DNA of 64,000 bases from assembly GCA_963835825.1 (NCBI GenBank), contig CAWIGZ010000009.1, positions 124,001 through 188,000 of the forward strand, written 5' to 3'. Below, piece by piece: positions 53,175 to 61,930 of the stretch. Every line of letters starts with the position of its first letter. The stretch's first letter is position 1. This stretch comes from JADGRB01 sp963835825 (lineage in GTDB: Bacteria; Myxococcota_A; Polyangia; Fen-1088). The translations under genes and the position numbers were made by a program. The notes below the pieces were generated by a model, which did no database searches, was not told the DNA's origin, and was given only the letters and a program-made list of their open reading frames with translations.

Positions 53175-53840
53175 ATGAGCTACGGGGGGCGGTTCATGAC
53201 ACTGAGAGGGCGCTCGGGTTCGGGACTGGGCCTGAAGCTAACTGTTCCGCTCATAGGGGGGCTGATAGCGGGGACGCTTGCACTGACGTTTATCGAGTAT
53301 CAGGGGGTACGCGGGCGGCGGCACCCTGTCATTCGCCCGGGACTTGCGCAGGGCCGCGTTGGAGGGGATACGGACAACGACGCGGAGGCTGCTCAGACAA
53401 AAGAGCTGGAACATCGACTTTCTGCCCTTGAGGAGGCGCGAGCCCACTCAAGACCCGCTCGAGCGCGCAACATCGAGTCGCCTGAGGAGAGAGAGGCGCG
53501 GTTTTCAAACATCTACGCCGCGTTTCAGAAGTCGGTGAGCACACACCGCGTCGCCGTCCGCGATGACGTCTGGGCAGGACGGATGGAAGGTACGATCGGC
53601 TCGCTGTTTGAAGGCCGGCAGAGCGAAGGTAGGGCGTTCCGCTACGAAGGTGTGGATTGCCGTTCGAGTACCTGCGTCGTGACTCTGTCTTGGCCGTCGG
53701 CCGCACAGGCGATCAGCGAGTTGCGGCTGACGACGATGATATTGGGCCACGCTGGGTGTGCCACCTCGATCGCATTGCCGCCCCATCCCGCTCCCGGACC
53801 ACTCAGCGCCCCCATATTGTTGACCTGTTCGTCGACTTAA
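53175..53840 (+). CDS. Membrane-anchored four-Cys protein, paralogue A
   Basis: A 221-residue protein with a single N-terminal membrane segment (LKLTVPLIGGLIAGTLALTF), a charged coiled-coil stretch (AQTKELEHRLSALEEARAHS) and a C-terminal periplasmic domain. That domain has Cys at DCRSSTC, GCAT and LLTC, and shares RDDVWAGRMEG, VDCRSSTCVVTLSWPS and IALPPHP-type pieces with paralogue B at 58049. The four Cys could form two disulfides. Similar CRxxxC domains are frequent in myxobacterial hypothetical proteins. It stands upstream of the sigma factor gene; an anti-sigma or signalling role would be a guess. Confidence 0.7.
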   Translation: MSYGGRFMTLRGRSGSGLGLKLTVPLIGGLIAGTLALTFIEYQGVRGRRHPVIRPGLAQGRVGGDTDNDAEAAQTKELEHRLSALEEARAHSRPARARNIESPEEREARFSNIYAAFQKSVSTHRVAVRDDVWAGRMEGTIGSLFEGRQSEGRAFRYEGVDCRSSTCVVTLSWPSAAQAISELRLTTMILGHAGCATSIALPPHPAPGPLSAPILLTCSST

Positions 53841-54329
53841 CCGTGGAGTCTCCCGATTTACGCCGACCTGAGGTCTGGTTATTAGCCTTCGATCCGCGCG
53901 GCCTCGCTGGCCACATGGAGAGGTGCGGGGATCGGCTTCGGTGGACTCGACTCGAGCGCGAGAGCGTTTCAGCTGAGCGTAACCCGACACGGATAAGGGT
54001 TCTCCCTGATGGGTCGGTCAAGCGTTTTGAGTTTCGTCGCAGCTCGGTGTGGTTTCGAAACCCATGGCGGAGCTCCGGCGCTTCAGAGCGCTGCCAGTGA
54101 TGCGGTAGTTTCGCGTGATCGACGGCGTCGACTCGGAGTTGCGGACCGTTCTGTCGTTGAGTCCATACTCGTTGAGCTCCTCCACCGGGCGGCGGACTCG
54201 AAGGCATGAGCGTTGCACGGAACGTCGCGCGCGTTCGAGGGGTACAACATGCCGGCAGCGCAAAGACGATGTGATCGCGTTCCAGCTGAACCGCAATACC
54301 TTCTTCCGGGCCTGGGGCCCGTGAGACGA
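53841..54329. other. Gene-poor stretch upstream of sigma factor gene
   Basis: 489 bases without a clear gene. Frames on both strands are Arg/Ser-rich and show no domain. The right end carries the sigma factor start region; the open frame extends back to 54213 but without conserved residues. Confidence 0.3.
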
Positions 54330-54818
54330 GTGACCGTCAACGGACCGCCCTCACCCAATGACATTCACTCAAGGTACGCAGACGACGTTCGCACCAGCGT
54401 TCGGGCAATACTTAAGGGTCGCAGGCCTGCCGATCAGGACGACATCTGCCAGAGTGTGTTCGAGAAAGTGATCCAGGCAGCAAGGTCCGGACGAGTCGAT
54501 GAGCGTTCCGACCTCAGAGGGTATGTCCGGACTACTGCAAGGAATATTGCGCTGAATTGGCTTCGGCGCACTCGCCGTGAAACCCTTTGTTCGGACTTTG
54601 AGACCCTCGCAGTCCCGACCTCCCACGGACTACAGGTCCAGCGCGATGAGCTCGTGTTGTCGTTCGTGGAAGTCGCGCTCTCGTCGTTACCGGTCGATCT
54701 GAGTACCATCTTCGTGATGCGATACGTGCGAAGCATGTCTCAGCAGGCCGCGGCTTGCGAGATGGGCATGTCTCGTCAACGGTTGAGAACCCTCGAAGCT
54801 CGCCTTAAAGAACGAGTA

Positions 54819-56329
54819 CTGACAGCAGGCCCGAAGTTCGATCCGGGTTTCGGGAATAAACGGGAGCGCGAGATCGATCGACATGGTGTGCCACGCGGAC
54901 CATGCCCTCGTCGTCTCCATATCCAGCGCGGCCTGCTGCGCGAGCTCAAGGAGCTCGTGTGGCGAGGGCGCGATATCCACTTGGTGGTCCAGCGCGCCCG
55001 GATCGTGCTGCAAGCGCATGAAGGGCGCGGGACCGAGGAGATCGCGCGCGCCGTCGGCTGGACGGCGCGCGCGGTGCGCAAATGGAAGGCCCGGTTCGAG
55101 AGCGCGCCGGCGCTCGAGACGCTGAACGACGCCGCACGCAGCGGTCGGCCATCGACGGTGCCGCTGTCGATTCGATGTCAGGTGGTGCGGCTGGCCTGCG
55201 AGCGGCCCAATCACGAAATCATGCGGTTCAGGGACGTGTGGACCTACGGCTCGCTGTCCGATGTCTTGGCGGCCAAGACTGGCTACCGCCTGAGCACCAG
55301 CGAGATCGGCCGCATCCTGCGCTTCAAAGAGATCCGCCCCCACCACATCGCGCAGTGGCTGCACTGCGAGGATCCGGACTTCCTGCCGAAGGCGAAGGCG
55401 GTCTGCGACCTTTATCTCAACCCGCCGAAGGACGCGGTGGTCGTCTGCGTCGACGAGAAGCCGATGCAGGCCCTCGAACGGCGGCATCCGACGCACGTCT
55501 CCCGCGACGACGGCACCGTTCGATACGAATACGAGTACAAGCGCCACGGCACCCAGGTCCTGCTGGCGGCCTTCGACATCGCGACGGGCAAGGTGCTCGG
55601 GCAGGTGCTGCCGCAGCGGACGGCGCCCGCGCTGGTCGACTTCATGGAGGCCTGGCCCGCAGATATCCGACGCAGCAGGTCCACGTGGTCTGGGACAACC
55701 TCAACGTCCACTACGACGGCAAGGACGATCGCTGGACGCGCTTCAACGCCCGCCACGGCGGGCGCTTTCACTTCGTCTACACCCCGAAGCACGCCTCGTG
55801 GATGAACCAGGTCGAGATCTGGTTCTCGATCCTGCACCGGCGGATCATTCGCCACGGCGACTTCGGGTCGACGGACCACCAGAAGGACGAGGTCGAGGGC
55901 TTCATCCGTCACTGGAACAAGACCGAGGCCCATCCGTTTCGCTGGACGTGGCGGACGGACCACGTCAAGAATCGGCGGCAAGCCGCGACCGCGGCCACCG
56001 CCGATGCCCAAGCAGCAAGCTGAGGACTCCCACGCCAAGGCCGTCGAGCGTCTCCTGCACGCTCGCGACTTCGCCCACCTTCGCGCGCGCAAGTACGGCG
56101 CCACCGTCATCGTCGAGTCCGGCCCGACGACGACGTGTACAAGCACCTGCGTCTCACGCGGGACGGCGTCCACGTCTGGTTCCTCCACATCGCCGACCAC
56201 CGAGGTCGCTGGGAACCCACTCCCTTCCGCGGGCCGTTAGACGAACTGGTCACCCTCGTCGCCGACACTTTCCCCTGGACCCTCCAGTCCGTTCACGGCT
56301 ACCCGGAACGGACTTCGGATTGCAAGCAC
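54819..56329 (+). mobile_element. IS630-family element, about 1.5 kb, with TA duplication
   Basis: Inner terminal inverted repeats: CCGAAGTTCGATCCGGGT begins at 54831, and its near-complement ends at 56318 (differences at two of 18 bases). Flanking TA dinucleotides at 54817-54818 and 56330-56331 match the IS630 target duplication; the outer 11-12 bases of the ends are only partly alike. The element carries a transposase and a small second gene, both with one frame break. Insertion target: the sigma factor gene. Confidence 0.8.
54888..56023 (+). CDS. IS630-family transposase, one frame break
   Basis: About 378 residues. An N-terminal winged/HTH region (GRGTEEIARAVGWTARAVRK) is followed by the DDE core: VVCVDEKPMQAL (first Asp), VHVVWDNLNVHYDG (second Asp), PKHASWMNQVEIWFSILHRR (Glu), then RWTWRTDHV. 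The frame breaks near 55665 between FMEAWP and RYPTQQVHVVW. This is a single-base loss or a frameshift site, although the spot has no slippery heptamer. The upstream frame is open into the sigma factor gene, so a fused product could be made. GTG 54888 is the likely native start. Confidence 0.82.
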
Positions 56330-56332
56330 TAG
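56004..56332 (+). CDS. IS630 accessory gene, frameshifted
   Basis: A small second gene within the element, beginning MPKQQAEDSHAKAVERLLHA and overlapping the transposase end by 20 bases. Near 56125 the frame breaks (a missing base in cccgacgacgac), then continues VYKHLRLTRDGVHVWFLHIA and DELVTLVADTFPWTLQ. The complete product would be about 90 residues with an alpha/beta fold; no family is recognised. The stop at 56332 overlaps the IS end, so the last residues come from the terminal repeat. Confidence 0.5.
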
Positions 56333-56829
56333 CTTGCATGCCGGAGCGCCTAATAGCCGCGGAGGGAACTGACTTTGAGCGGCGGCTTCTAGTTGCGGCC
56401 TTACACAACTGCCCGTCGGGGGCGGCCCGTCTGAGAATGGCCACAGCGCTCGGATTGGATGCCGCGAGTGTCGAGACTCTCAGAGACGCCCAAAGTAGCA
56501 CGTCAGAGGCGCGGCACGGGCTGATGAGGTCATCGCATCGACCGGCTGACTTGACCGCCGAAGACCGTACGACGCCGAATGCGAGTGCTCCAAGCGACAC
56601 TCCCAAGAGGAAGCGTCAATGCATGTGAAAAAAAGATGCGCTGAGGGTGTCGACGTCGGCGTCCGGGTTCACGACGTCGTCCGGCGCCCGGGCGTTACCG
56701 AGGACAACGGGTCCTCGTCCGGCCGAAACACGATGTGCGAGGCCAGACCCAGGGTCTTCAGCGCGGATTCCATTTCGAGGCCGGGCAAGCCGTACCACAA
56801 CCTCGCCGCGTCCCTGTAGGCGTTGCGAT

Positions 56830-57293
56830 CCGTCCGATCTAGTGGCGTTTACCACACCTTGGGTACTCCGCAGCGAGTTCGCATATCCGTGTCGCGACCG
56901 GCCGGTCTGTCGCCACCCGCGACTAGTATCGCAGAGCCGATCGCGCCACGCGGACCAGAGCGAACGCCCGTCGGCACGACACACCGCACCAGCCGACGTA
57001 CTCCACCTGCTGCCGCTGATCCGCGCGTTCACCGTTGCTTTGCTTGCAACCTACTTCATTACCTCGATCTCCAGATAGCGCTCGGCGCCCAGCCGCTCGA
57101 GCCGAGCATTTTCCGTTTCTAGCGCCTTCAGGCGCTCCGCGGAACCTGCGACGTCCGTCGCCCCGAAGCGCTTTCGTACGCGTCCAGGGTCGCTTCCCTC
57201 AGGCCGTGCCGCTTCGCCACCTCGGGTAGCAGCGCCTTGTCACTCTCCCGTGATCATCACCATCTACTCTTCGCTGAATCTGCTCTTTCGCAT
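56830..57293 (-). pseudogene. Degenerate IS3-family (IS407-type) OrfA/OrfB remnant
   Basis: On the minus strand, MRKSRFSEE at 57293 begins OrfA (a TAG follows in place of Gln). VAKRHGLREATLDAY, then in another frame ERLKALETENARLERLG and YLEIEVMK and a TAG, cover OrfA; VEYVGWCGVSCRRAFALVRV then ARSALRY and a TAG, and VATRICELAAEYPRCGKR, are the OrfB N-terminus. At least three stops and a frame break make it inactive. Downstream to 56630 no further OrfB is recognisable. Confidence 0.7.
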
Positions 57294-58048
57294 CTCGCCT
57301 CCGCGTCCGGAGCGCGAGGTCTCACGAGTCAGCTCGTTCCGCAACTGCCAGCCAGGCAAACAGCTTGGGTTCACCCAGCTCGTCTGGCCCGCTCCACCCG
57401 GCCGCCGGGCATCCCCGCCGCTGCACCGAACACTCGCCCCGTCGCACGATCCGGGGTCTGTCAATTACTGAAGCGGAGATTGTCGAACTCTAGTTCTGAC
57501 CCGCAACGGTCACTGCGTGAGCTCCTTGAAGTGACGCAACACGCGTAAGCGTACCTGAGCTCCTCGGCCCCTCTCCGCCGGTCCGAGCTTCTATTTCAGA
57601 GGAGCCACTCTGGTGAGTGGCGGGGACCACGATGCCAAGAAAGCCAGAACGTCCCGGACTGCTCTATCGCGACGGCAAGCGCCAGACCTCCTCTCCCGGC
57701 CTCTTCGTTTGGACGTTCAACCAAAACGACTCCTGATGTGTACTACAAGACGACCAAGGAGCGCAGAGGCACAGGTCTCACAGGTACTGAAAGCGCGCGA
57801 GGCCTCGGTCAGATGACTCTAGGAGACAGGTCCATGGAGCCTCACATACCAGCGCCCGTTGCGCACCGAGCGTCGCTTTGCCGCGACGGCCGGCGGCCGG
57901 TGCACTCGTGGCTGCGCTCCTCTTGAAATGCACGCAACCACCACTCCCAGTTGGAACTGAGTAACGAACACCACTCCGCCACGCAGTCACCAGACGTTCC
58001 TCCTCCTGGGCGCTCGTTCGCTGCGGCACACACGAAGGGGCTAGGTAC
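57294..58048. other. Gene-poor stretch
   Basis: 755 bases without a gene that can be supported. A short frame from 57631 encodes MPRKPERPGLLYRDGKRQTS and stops after 34 residues; it shows no family. The right end carries AAGGGGCTAGG just before the ATG of the four-Cys paralogue B. Confidence 0.3.
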
Positions 58049-58798
58049 ATGCTGACTAAGCAGCCCACACCCATCGACCATGAGATCAAAGGGCGCTACG
58101 CGGCCTCGACTAGGGCCGTTCCCGTTGTCCCTGCTATGAGAAGGTCGACGCGTCTGGTCTTGGTCTTCCTCGGAGCCTGCTTCGCGGGTCTCATTGGCGC
58201 GCGAATAGTTGGCCATCGAGCAGCGGCAAGTGCACGAGTCGCCGAGGTCCAAAATAGCCCGAGTCCACATGACAGTGGCGGCCACGTCAGCGTCGAGTAT
58301 CGCGCTGGGCAACTCGCCATGCTCGAAACCAGGGTGGCGACATTGGAGGGCAACGGAGCTCAGAATAAGTCGGCGCGGGACGTGGTCCAGACCGAAGCTA
58401 CTAGTCAACCGGGACGGGTACACCATTCCGCTGAGGACCGCCGAAGGCGCGCAGCCGCTGATTATGCGCTATTCCAAGAACATCTTGTCGCACACAACAT
58501 GAGTCCGAGGGACGACCAATGGGCCTCGGGGATGGAGGTGCGGCTTGCGAGCAGCGTGGCTAAGACGCCAGAAGGAGCGCACTTCTCTTTCGAAAACGCC
58601 GACTGCCGAACAAACACTTGCGCCGTTAACTTTGCGTGGCCGTCGGGCGCGAGCGCGGAGGCCGACCTTCGGAAAGTGCTGTCTGCGTTCGCGACTACCG
58701 GTTGCTCCCGTGAAATTGCTCTGTCACCTGACATCCCTGGTGACGCACCAATCAAAGCATCGGCGCTCCTGACGTGTGGTCGTCCAGATGCGCAATAA
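58049..58798 (+). CDS. Membrane-anchored four-Cys protein, paralogue B
   Basis: A 249-residue protein with one membrane segment (LVLVFLGACFAGLIGARIVG), a spacer with coiled-coil features (GQLAMLETRVATLEG) and a C-terminal domain matching paralogue A: RDDQWASGMEVRLASSV, ADCRTNTCAVNFAWPS, TGCSREIALSP and ALLTC. The ATG at 58049 has a good ribosome-binding site; the ATG at 58136 would also keep the anchor. Together with A it flanks the sigma factor. The function is unknown. Confidence 0.7.
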   Translation: MLTKQPTPIDHEIKGRYAASTRAVPVVPAMRRSTRLVLVFLGACFAGLIGARIVGHRAAASARVAEVQNSPSPHDSGGHVSVEYRAGQLAMLETRVATLEGNGAQNKSARDVVQTEATSQPGRVHHSAEDRRRRAAADYALFQEHLVAHNMSPRDDQWASGMEVRLASSVAKTPEGAHFSFENADCRTNTCAVNFAWPSGASAEADLRKVLSAFATTGCSREIALSPDIPGDAPIKASALLTCGRPDAQ

Positions 58799-59112
58799 AA
58801 ACATTGAGCGCAACGACCTCAGGCGTCGTGGCGACTCGAGAGGCGCAGGTGAGGTCTCCCGTAAAGGACCGGACCAATCAAGGGTGCGACGGGGGGAGGC
58901 AGAAAGAGAAGTGTGATCGCTACAATCGTGAAATGACACCACGCTGACTCATCCTTTAGACGAGTGCGCCGGATATGAGTTGGTGTTTCGCGGGTGTCGC
59001 GGACAACCTGTCGAGGCGTCGCGCTCGCCAGGGCGCGGAGGTGGTCCGCGCTCGCAGCGTCAGAGCATTAGCACGTCTCACCCACGCCGTGCATAGACGG
59101 CACAAACAACCC
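58799..59112. other. Gene-poor stretch next to truncated abiEii
   Basis: 314 bases without a recognisable gene. It borders the point (about 59187) where the AbiEii homology stops, so it may be the scar of a rearrangement. No terminal repeat was found. Confidence 0.3.
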
Positions 59113-59328
59113 TCACACGGAGGCACCTGATGAACACGGCTCTGAAACGGACGCTGGGGGCTGCCATTCTAAGCCTAGTCCTTCCAGGTCCGGCACCCAC
59201 CCGCCGACGACGACAATGCTGTCAGTAAACCACGAGCCCAGCACCTGACCCAGATCGACCAGAACCCGGCGCGCGGCATCTATCTCTCGTGCTTCATACT
59301 CGTGCTGTGTCCGGGGCTCCGTGGTCAT
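59113..59328 (-). pseudogene. abiEii: Truncated AbiEii-type nucleotidyltransferase toxin
   Basis: Only about 45 residues of family sequence remain: EYEAREIDAARRVLVDLGQV, then SIVVVGGWVPDL, the beginning of the nucleotidyltransferase fold. After 59187 the frame continues into unrelated residues and stops at 59113. The catalytic acidic motif (GSxDxDL type) that should follow is absent, so the toxin cannot work. Its ATG overlaps the AbiEi stop (ATGA, 59325-59328), the normal coupled order. Confidence 0.7.
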
Positions 59329-60431
59329 GATGGCGTGACCGCTTTCCAGGCCGGGAGAATCTTCTGCTCCAGGAGCGCCTGCGCTGCCTCCTCGCCGCGA
59401 CCGCCACAGTGGGTGAGATCGACGTAGGTCTGAACGGGGTCGGTGCAACCGAGCACGCGCGATCCCACGTGCGAGTCTGCTTCGAAGGGCAAGAAGATAC
59501 CCATGTCGGCCGGGACGAGCACCACTAGATTTTCGCCAGAGTCGACCTCCTTCGCCTGCAGCTGTCGGGCGAGCAAGTCGAGGAACGCGCTTCCGACGTA
59601 TAGCCAGGTCTTCGGCTGACGCACATGGGGTGCCTGGCGTTCTGCCGCAGAGAAGGCAGCATATACGGCCATGTTGCCTGCTTCGGCGCCGAGGCGATAC
59701 AGGGCCTCCTGCAACTGTGTCCCTTTAAGCAACGAGAAGTACGCGTGACGCTCGTGAAGATCGAAACGATACGCTTTGTTCCAGGCCGCCAGTAGGCCGC
59801 TCGGATCCCGGACACGGACGCCACCGCCGTCCGCGTCTGCGACGAACCCCTCGTCGCGGAGATGACGGACGACCTTGTTCACGAGACCGAGGCTGACCGC
59901 CTCCCCGTCGACGTGTTTCCAGGAGGAGTTTGTTTGGAGACCTCGCTGCGTCCAAACCCGTCCTGCATGTGCGGGGCTCAGCAGCGCGCGAAGCACACGA
60001 GCGGCCGCAATGGTGCCGAGGTTCGCGCCCGAGCGCGGCGGACGTCGAACCGGAGCGATTCCACTCCGCTCGACGTGGAGAAGCCCGGGCACGTTGATCC
60101 GACAGTTGCCCGCGAGGTCGTACCAACTCCAACCGGCCTGCCGGCACAAATCACCGAGCCGTGGCGAAACGAACGGCATCCCGAGGACGGATATACCTTT
60201 CTCCTTGGCGGTGCCGTGCCGCAGGTCCGCCCAGGCCGAGAAACCACTCGGGCGAATCTCTTTCTTCACGTGGACTCGCAGCTCCACGTGTCGCCCCTTC
60301 GCGAGCCCGAGGTGAACGATCGCGTCGGCTCCATCGGTCGTCGATCGCGGAGATTCCTGCAGGCGAACCTCGCCGAGCCACCCTACGTCTCGTAGGATCT
60401 CGACCAGCTTTCCCAACAGCGAGCGTTCCAT
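59325..60431 (-). CDS. abiEi: AbiEi-type antitoxin (type IV toxin-antitoxin system)
   Basis: A 368-residue protein with an N-terminal winged-helix DNA-binding part and a C-terminal domain typical of AbiEi: HAYFSLLKGTQLQEALYRLG, NMAVYAAFSAAERQAPHVRQ, then VQTYVDLTHCGGRGEEAAQA. AbiEi represses its own promoter and neutralises AbiEii. Start ATG at 60431 is preferred because the operator then lies upstream; a GTG at 60479 would read through the operator. Downstream it is coupled to a truncated toxin gene, so it is an orphan antitoxin. Confidence 0.75.
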   Translation of the reverse strand: MERSLLGKLVEILRDVGWLGEVRLQESPRSTTDGADAIVHLGLAKGRHVELRVHVKKEIRPSGFSAWADLRHGTAKEKGISVLGMPFVSPRLGDLCRQAGWSWYDLAGNCRINVPGLLHVERSGIAPVRRPPRSGANLGTIAAARVLRALLSPAHAGRVWTQRGLQTNSSWKHVDGEAVSLGLVNKVVRHLRDEGFVADADGGGVRVRDPSGLLAAWNKAYRFDLHERHAYFSLLKGTQLQEALYRLGAEAGNMAVYAAFSAAERQAPHVRQPKTWLYVGSAFLDLLARQLQAKEVDSGENLVVLVPADMGIFLPFEADSHVGSRVLGCTDPVQTYVDLTHCGGRGEEAAQALLEQKILPAWKAVTPS

Positions 60432-60455
60432 TCCGGCACCTAGGGCGGGATGTTT

Positions 60456-60509
60456 GTTCACGACGTTTGCCAAGTTCACGTATTCGTGAACATAGCATAT
60501 ATCGTGAAC
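60456..60509. promoter_or_regulatory. Symmetrical four-half-site operator of abiE
   Basis: GTTCACG occurs at 60456-60462 and 60474-60480, and its complement CGTGAAC at 60485-60491 and 60503-60509. The inner pair forms a palindrome with a TATT spacer; each outer half-site is exactly 18 bases from its inner neighbour, about two helical turns. AT-rich DNA (atagcatatat, 60492-60502) lies between two half-sites and may include the -10. Location: 25-78 bases before the AbiEi ATG. Confidence 0.7.
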
Positions 60510-61126
60510 AAGTTAGGCCAAGATCCCGACCGCAAAAACCGCAGCTGGGGGGCCACCGCGACTTCCACCTTTCCAGAGAGAGAGTCGGGTCCAAAAATCC
60601 ATACCACTTGCCATACCACCCACCCGTAACGGCCTGGACGTCCAGGTTGCGATCCAGCGCGGTCAAGTCGCTGATTTCACGCGGCTGTTACGGGCAGAAA
60701 CGCCCATTTCTCGTCTTCACACGGTGGAAGCCGCGATTTCTCGCGATGAGGAACTCGACCTCGCGTTTGTGACGCCGCCCGTAGAGCAGGAGTCTGTCGC
60801 CTTTGGCTCACGGAGGACACCCTCAGTGATCACTCGAACCGGCCATACGTGATACCTCAAGACCGGCCGAGGTCAGAGCCGCGTCATAGGGGTCGAACCG
60901 CGCGCTTCCTTGCGGGCTAGCCCGGCTACTGCGTTGGGCCCGCGAAATCTTCGGGTGGGCCGCTGCGGGCGACGGGTGTAGACGGCCATCTCGATCCGAG
61001 GAGATCTGACCTTCGGGTCGTGGCCGAAATCGGCGCGGCAGCAAAAGTCGCGACAGCCGCGGGCCCGGCGTAAACGGCAGCGGCGGGCAGAAGGATGAGG
61101 ACCCAGGGTTGCCGCCCTGGGCCCTC
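60510..61126. other. Gene-poor stretch between abiE and the IS21 element
   Basis: 617 bases without a gene that can be supported. At 60879-60918 there is a GGTCGAACC-containing segment that at first sight resembles a tRNA T-loop, but it does not fold. Nothing else is seen. Confidence 0.3.
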
Positions 61127-61206
61127 TGTCAGGCGGATGAAAGTCTGACGAGCAGGGACGATAAAGCTGTGAGGATCGATCGTCCAGTTCCTTCCGCCCG
61201 CGGCGG

Positions 61207-61890
61207 ATGGAAGACGAAGAGCCTCTATTTCAGCTGGGTTGCGCGTTGTGCCGGCGCGTCTTCTTCGTGTGCCGCCGAGACTTTCGCGGGCAGATCTATT
61301 GCCCGGGCTGTCGTGACGTAGGTCGAGCGCGCGCCCGACGCGCGGCCAATGCGCGCCACCGGCGTAGCGAAGAAGGACGGCTCGATCACCGTGATCACGT
61401 TCGGGCATGGCGGCGGCGACTCGCCCTCACCAGGCACGCGCCGGTGACGGATATGGGTACCGAGAAATTTGCGTTTCGCTCGAAATCGCAGGGGCCGAGT
61501 GGTCCGACCCCGCCGATCTCCGTCGGGCCCGAGATCACCGGCGGGAGCGATGACGATGAGCGAGTACACGGTGACCATGTCCTTCTCGACGGCGCGCAGC
61601 CGGATCCTGGTGACGGCGGGGGCGGACGAGCTGATGCGCGCGGTGCTGCCACCGCCAGGCCAGGTCCGAAACGATCGGGCAGCCCTGTCGCTCTTGGAAG
61701 CGTTGGCCCTGTGGCTCGATCGCTGCCCGCGCGTTGTTGTGTCTGCGGCCGAGGCGGACGCTACATATTCATTCGGGCTCACCGACGAGATAGGCAATCC
61801 CCAGCGCAGCGTCTACTACACCGTCGAGGTCGTGGAGCGACCGACCCGCCGCCGCAGCAGGCGCATCGCCGGCATCGGCGACTTTCGTGA
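61207..61890 (+). CDS. Zinc-finger protein of an IS21-type element
   Basis: The first 80 residues form a compact zinc-binding module: CALCRRVFFVCRRDFRGQIY, CPGCRDVGRARARRAANARH, RSEEGRLDHRDHVRAWRRR. This CxxC...C...CxxC plus Arg-rich helix pattern is known to me from genes beside transposases in myxobacteria. From about 61550 the frame overlaps the next gene in a different frame and becomes low-complexity, so the true 3' end is likely near 61550 with a missed frame change. Role: perhaps nucleic-acid binding; not shown. Confidence 0.5.
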   Translation: MEDEEPLFQLGCALCRRVFFVCRRDFRGQIYCPGCRDVGRARARRAANARHRRSEEGRLDHRDHVRAWRRRLALTRHAPVTDMGTEKFAFRSKSQGPSGPTPPISVGPEITGGSDDDERVHGDHVLLDGAQPDPGDGGGGRADARGAATARPGPKRSGSPVALGSVGPVARSLPARCCVCGRGGRYIFIRAHRRDRQSPAQRLLHRRGRGATDPPPQQAHRRHRRLS

Positions 61891-61930
61891 TTTGCGGCAG
61901 CTCAGTCTCGTTCACGGAGAGCGCCGATGA
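61550..61930 (+). CDS. Small protein of unknown function inside the IS21 element
   Basis: A 126-residue protein: TMSEYTVTMSFSTARSRILV, LLEALALWLDRCPRVVVSA and VYYTVEVVERPTRRRSRRIA, with a basic C-terminus. The frame ends with a stop overlapping the istA start (ATGA, 61927-61930). The ATG at 61550 has GGGAG a few bases upstream. No family recognised; its tight coupling to istA suggests it belongs to the element. Confidence 0.6.
   Translation: MTMSEYTVTMSFSTARSRILVTAGADELMRAVLPPPGQVRNDRAALSLLEALALWLDRCPRVVVSAAEADATYSFGLTDEIGNPQRSVYYTVEVVERPTRRRSRRIAGIGDFRDLRQLSLVHGERR

Larger units (their letters stand above)
54330..56628 (+). pseudogene. ECF-type sigma factor gene split by an IS630 element
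   Basis: Segment 1 (54330-54818) encodes region 2 (AILKGRRPADQDDICQSVFE, LRGYVRTTARNIALNWLRRT) and region 4 (ALSSLPVDLSTIFVMRYVRS, then ACEMGMSRQRLRTLEARLKE). Segment 2 (56332-56628) continues the same frame: ACMPERLIAAEGTDFERRLL and LRMATALGLDAASVETLRDA to a TGA. Removing 54819-56331 (IS plus one TA copy) rejoins the halves at LKERV/ACMPER with the frame intact. As it stands the upstream half reads into IS630 DNA, so region 4 survives but the tail is lost. The start (GTG 54330 or 54321) is uncertain. Confidence 0.8.

Noticed and set aside
55640..55690. Programmed ribosomal frameshift in the IS630 transposase
   Set aside because: No slippery heptamer or following hairpin was evident; a simple one-base loss is more likely given similar breaks elsewhere.
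60879..60918. tRNA-like T-loop GGTTCGACC on the minus strand
   Set aside because: The five bases on each side do not pair, and no acceptor or anticodon arm can be built.
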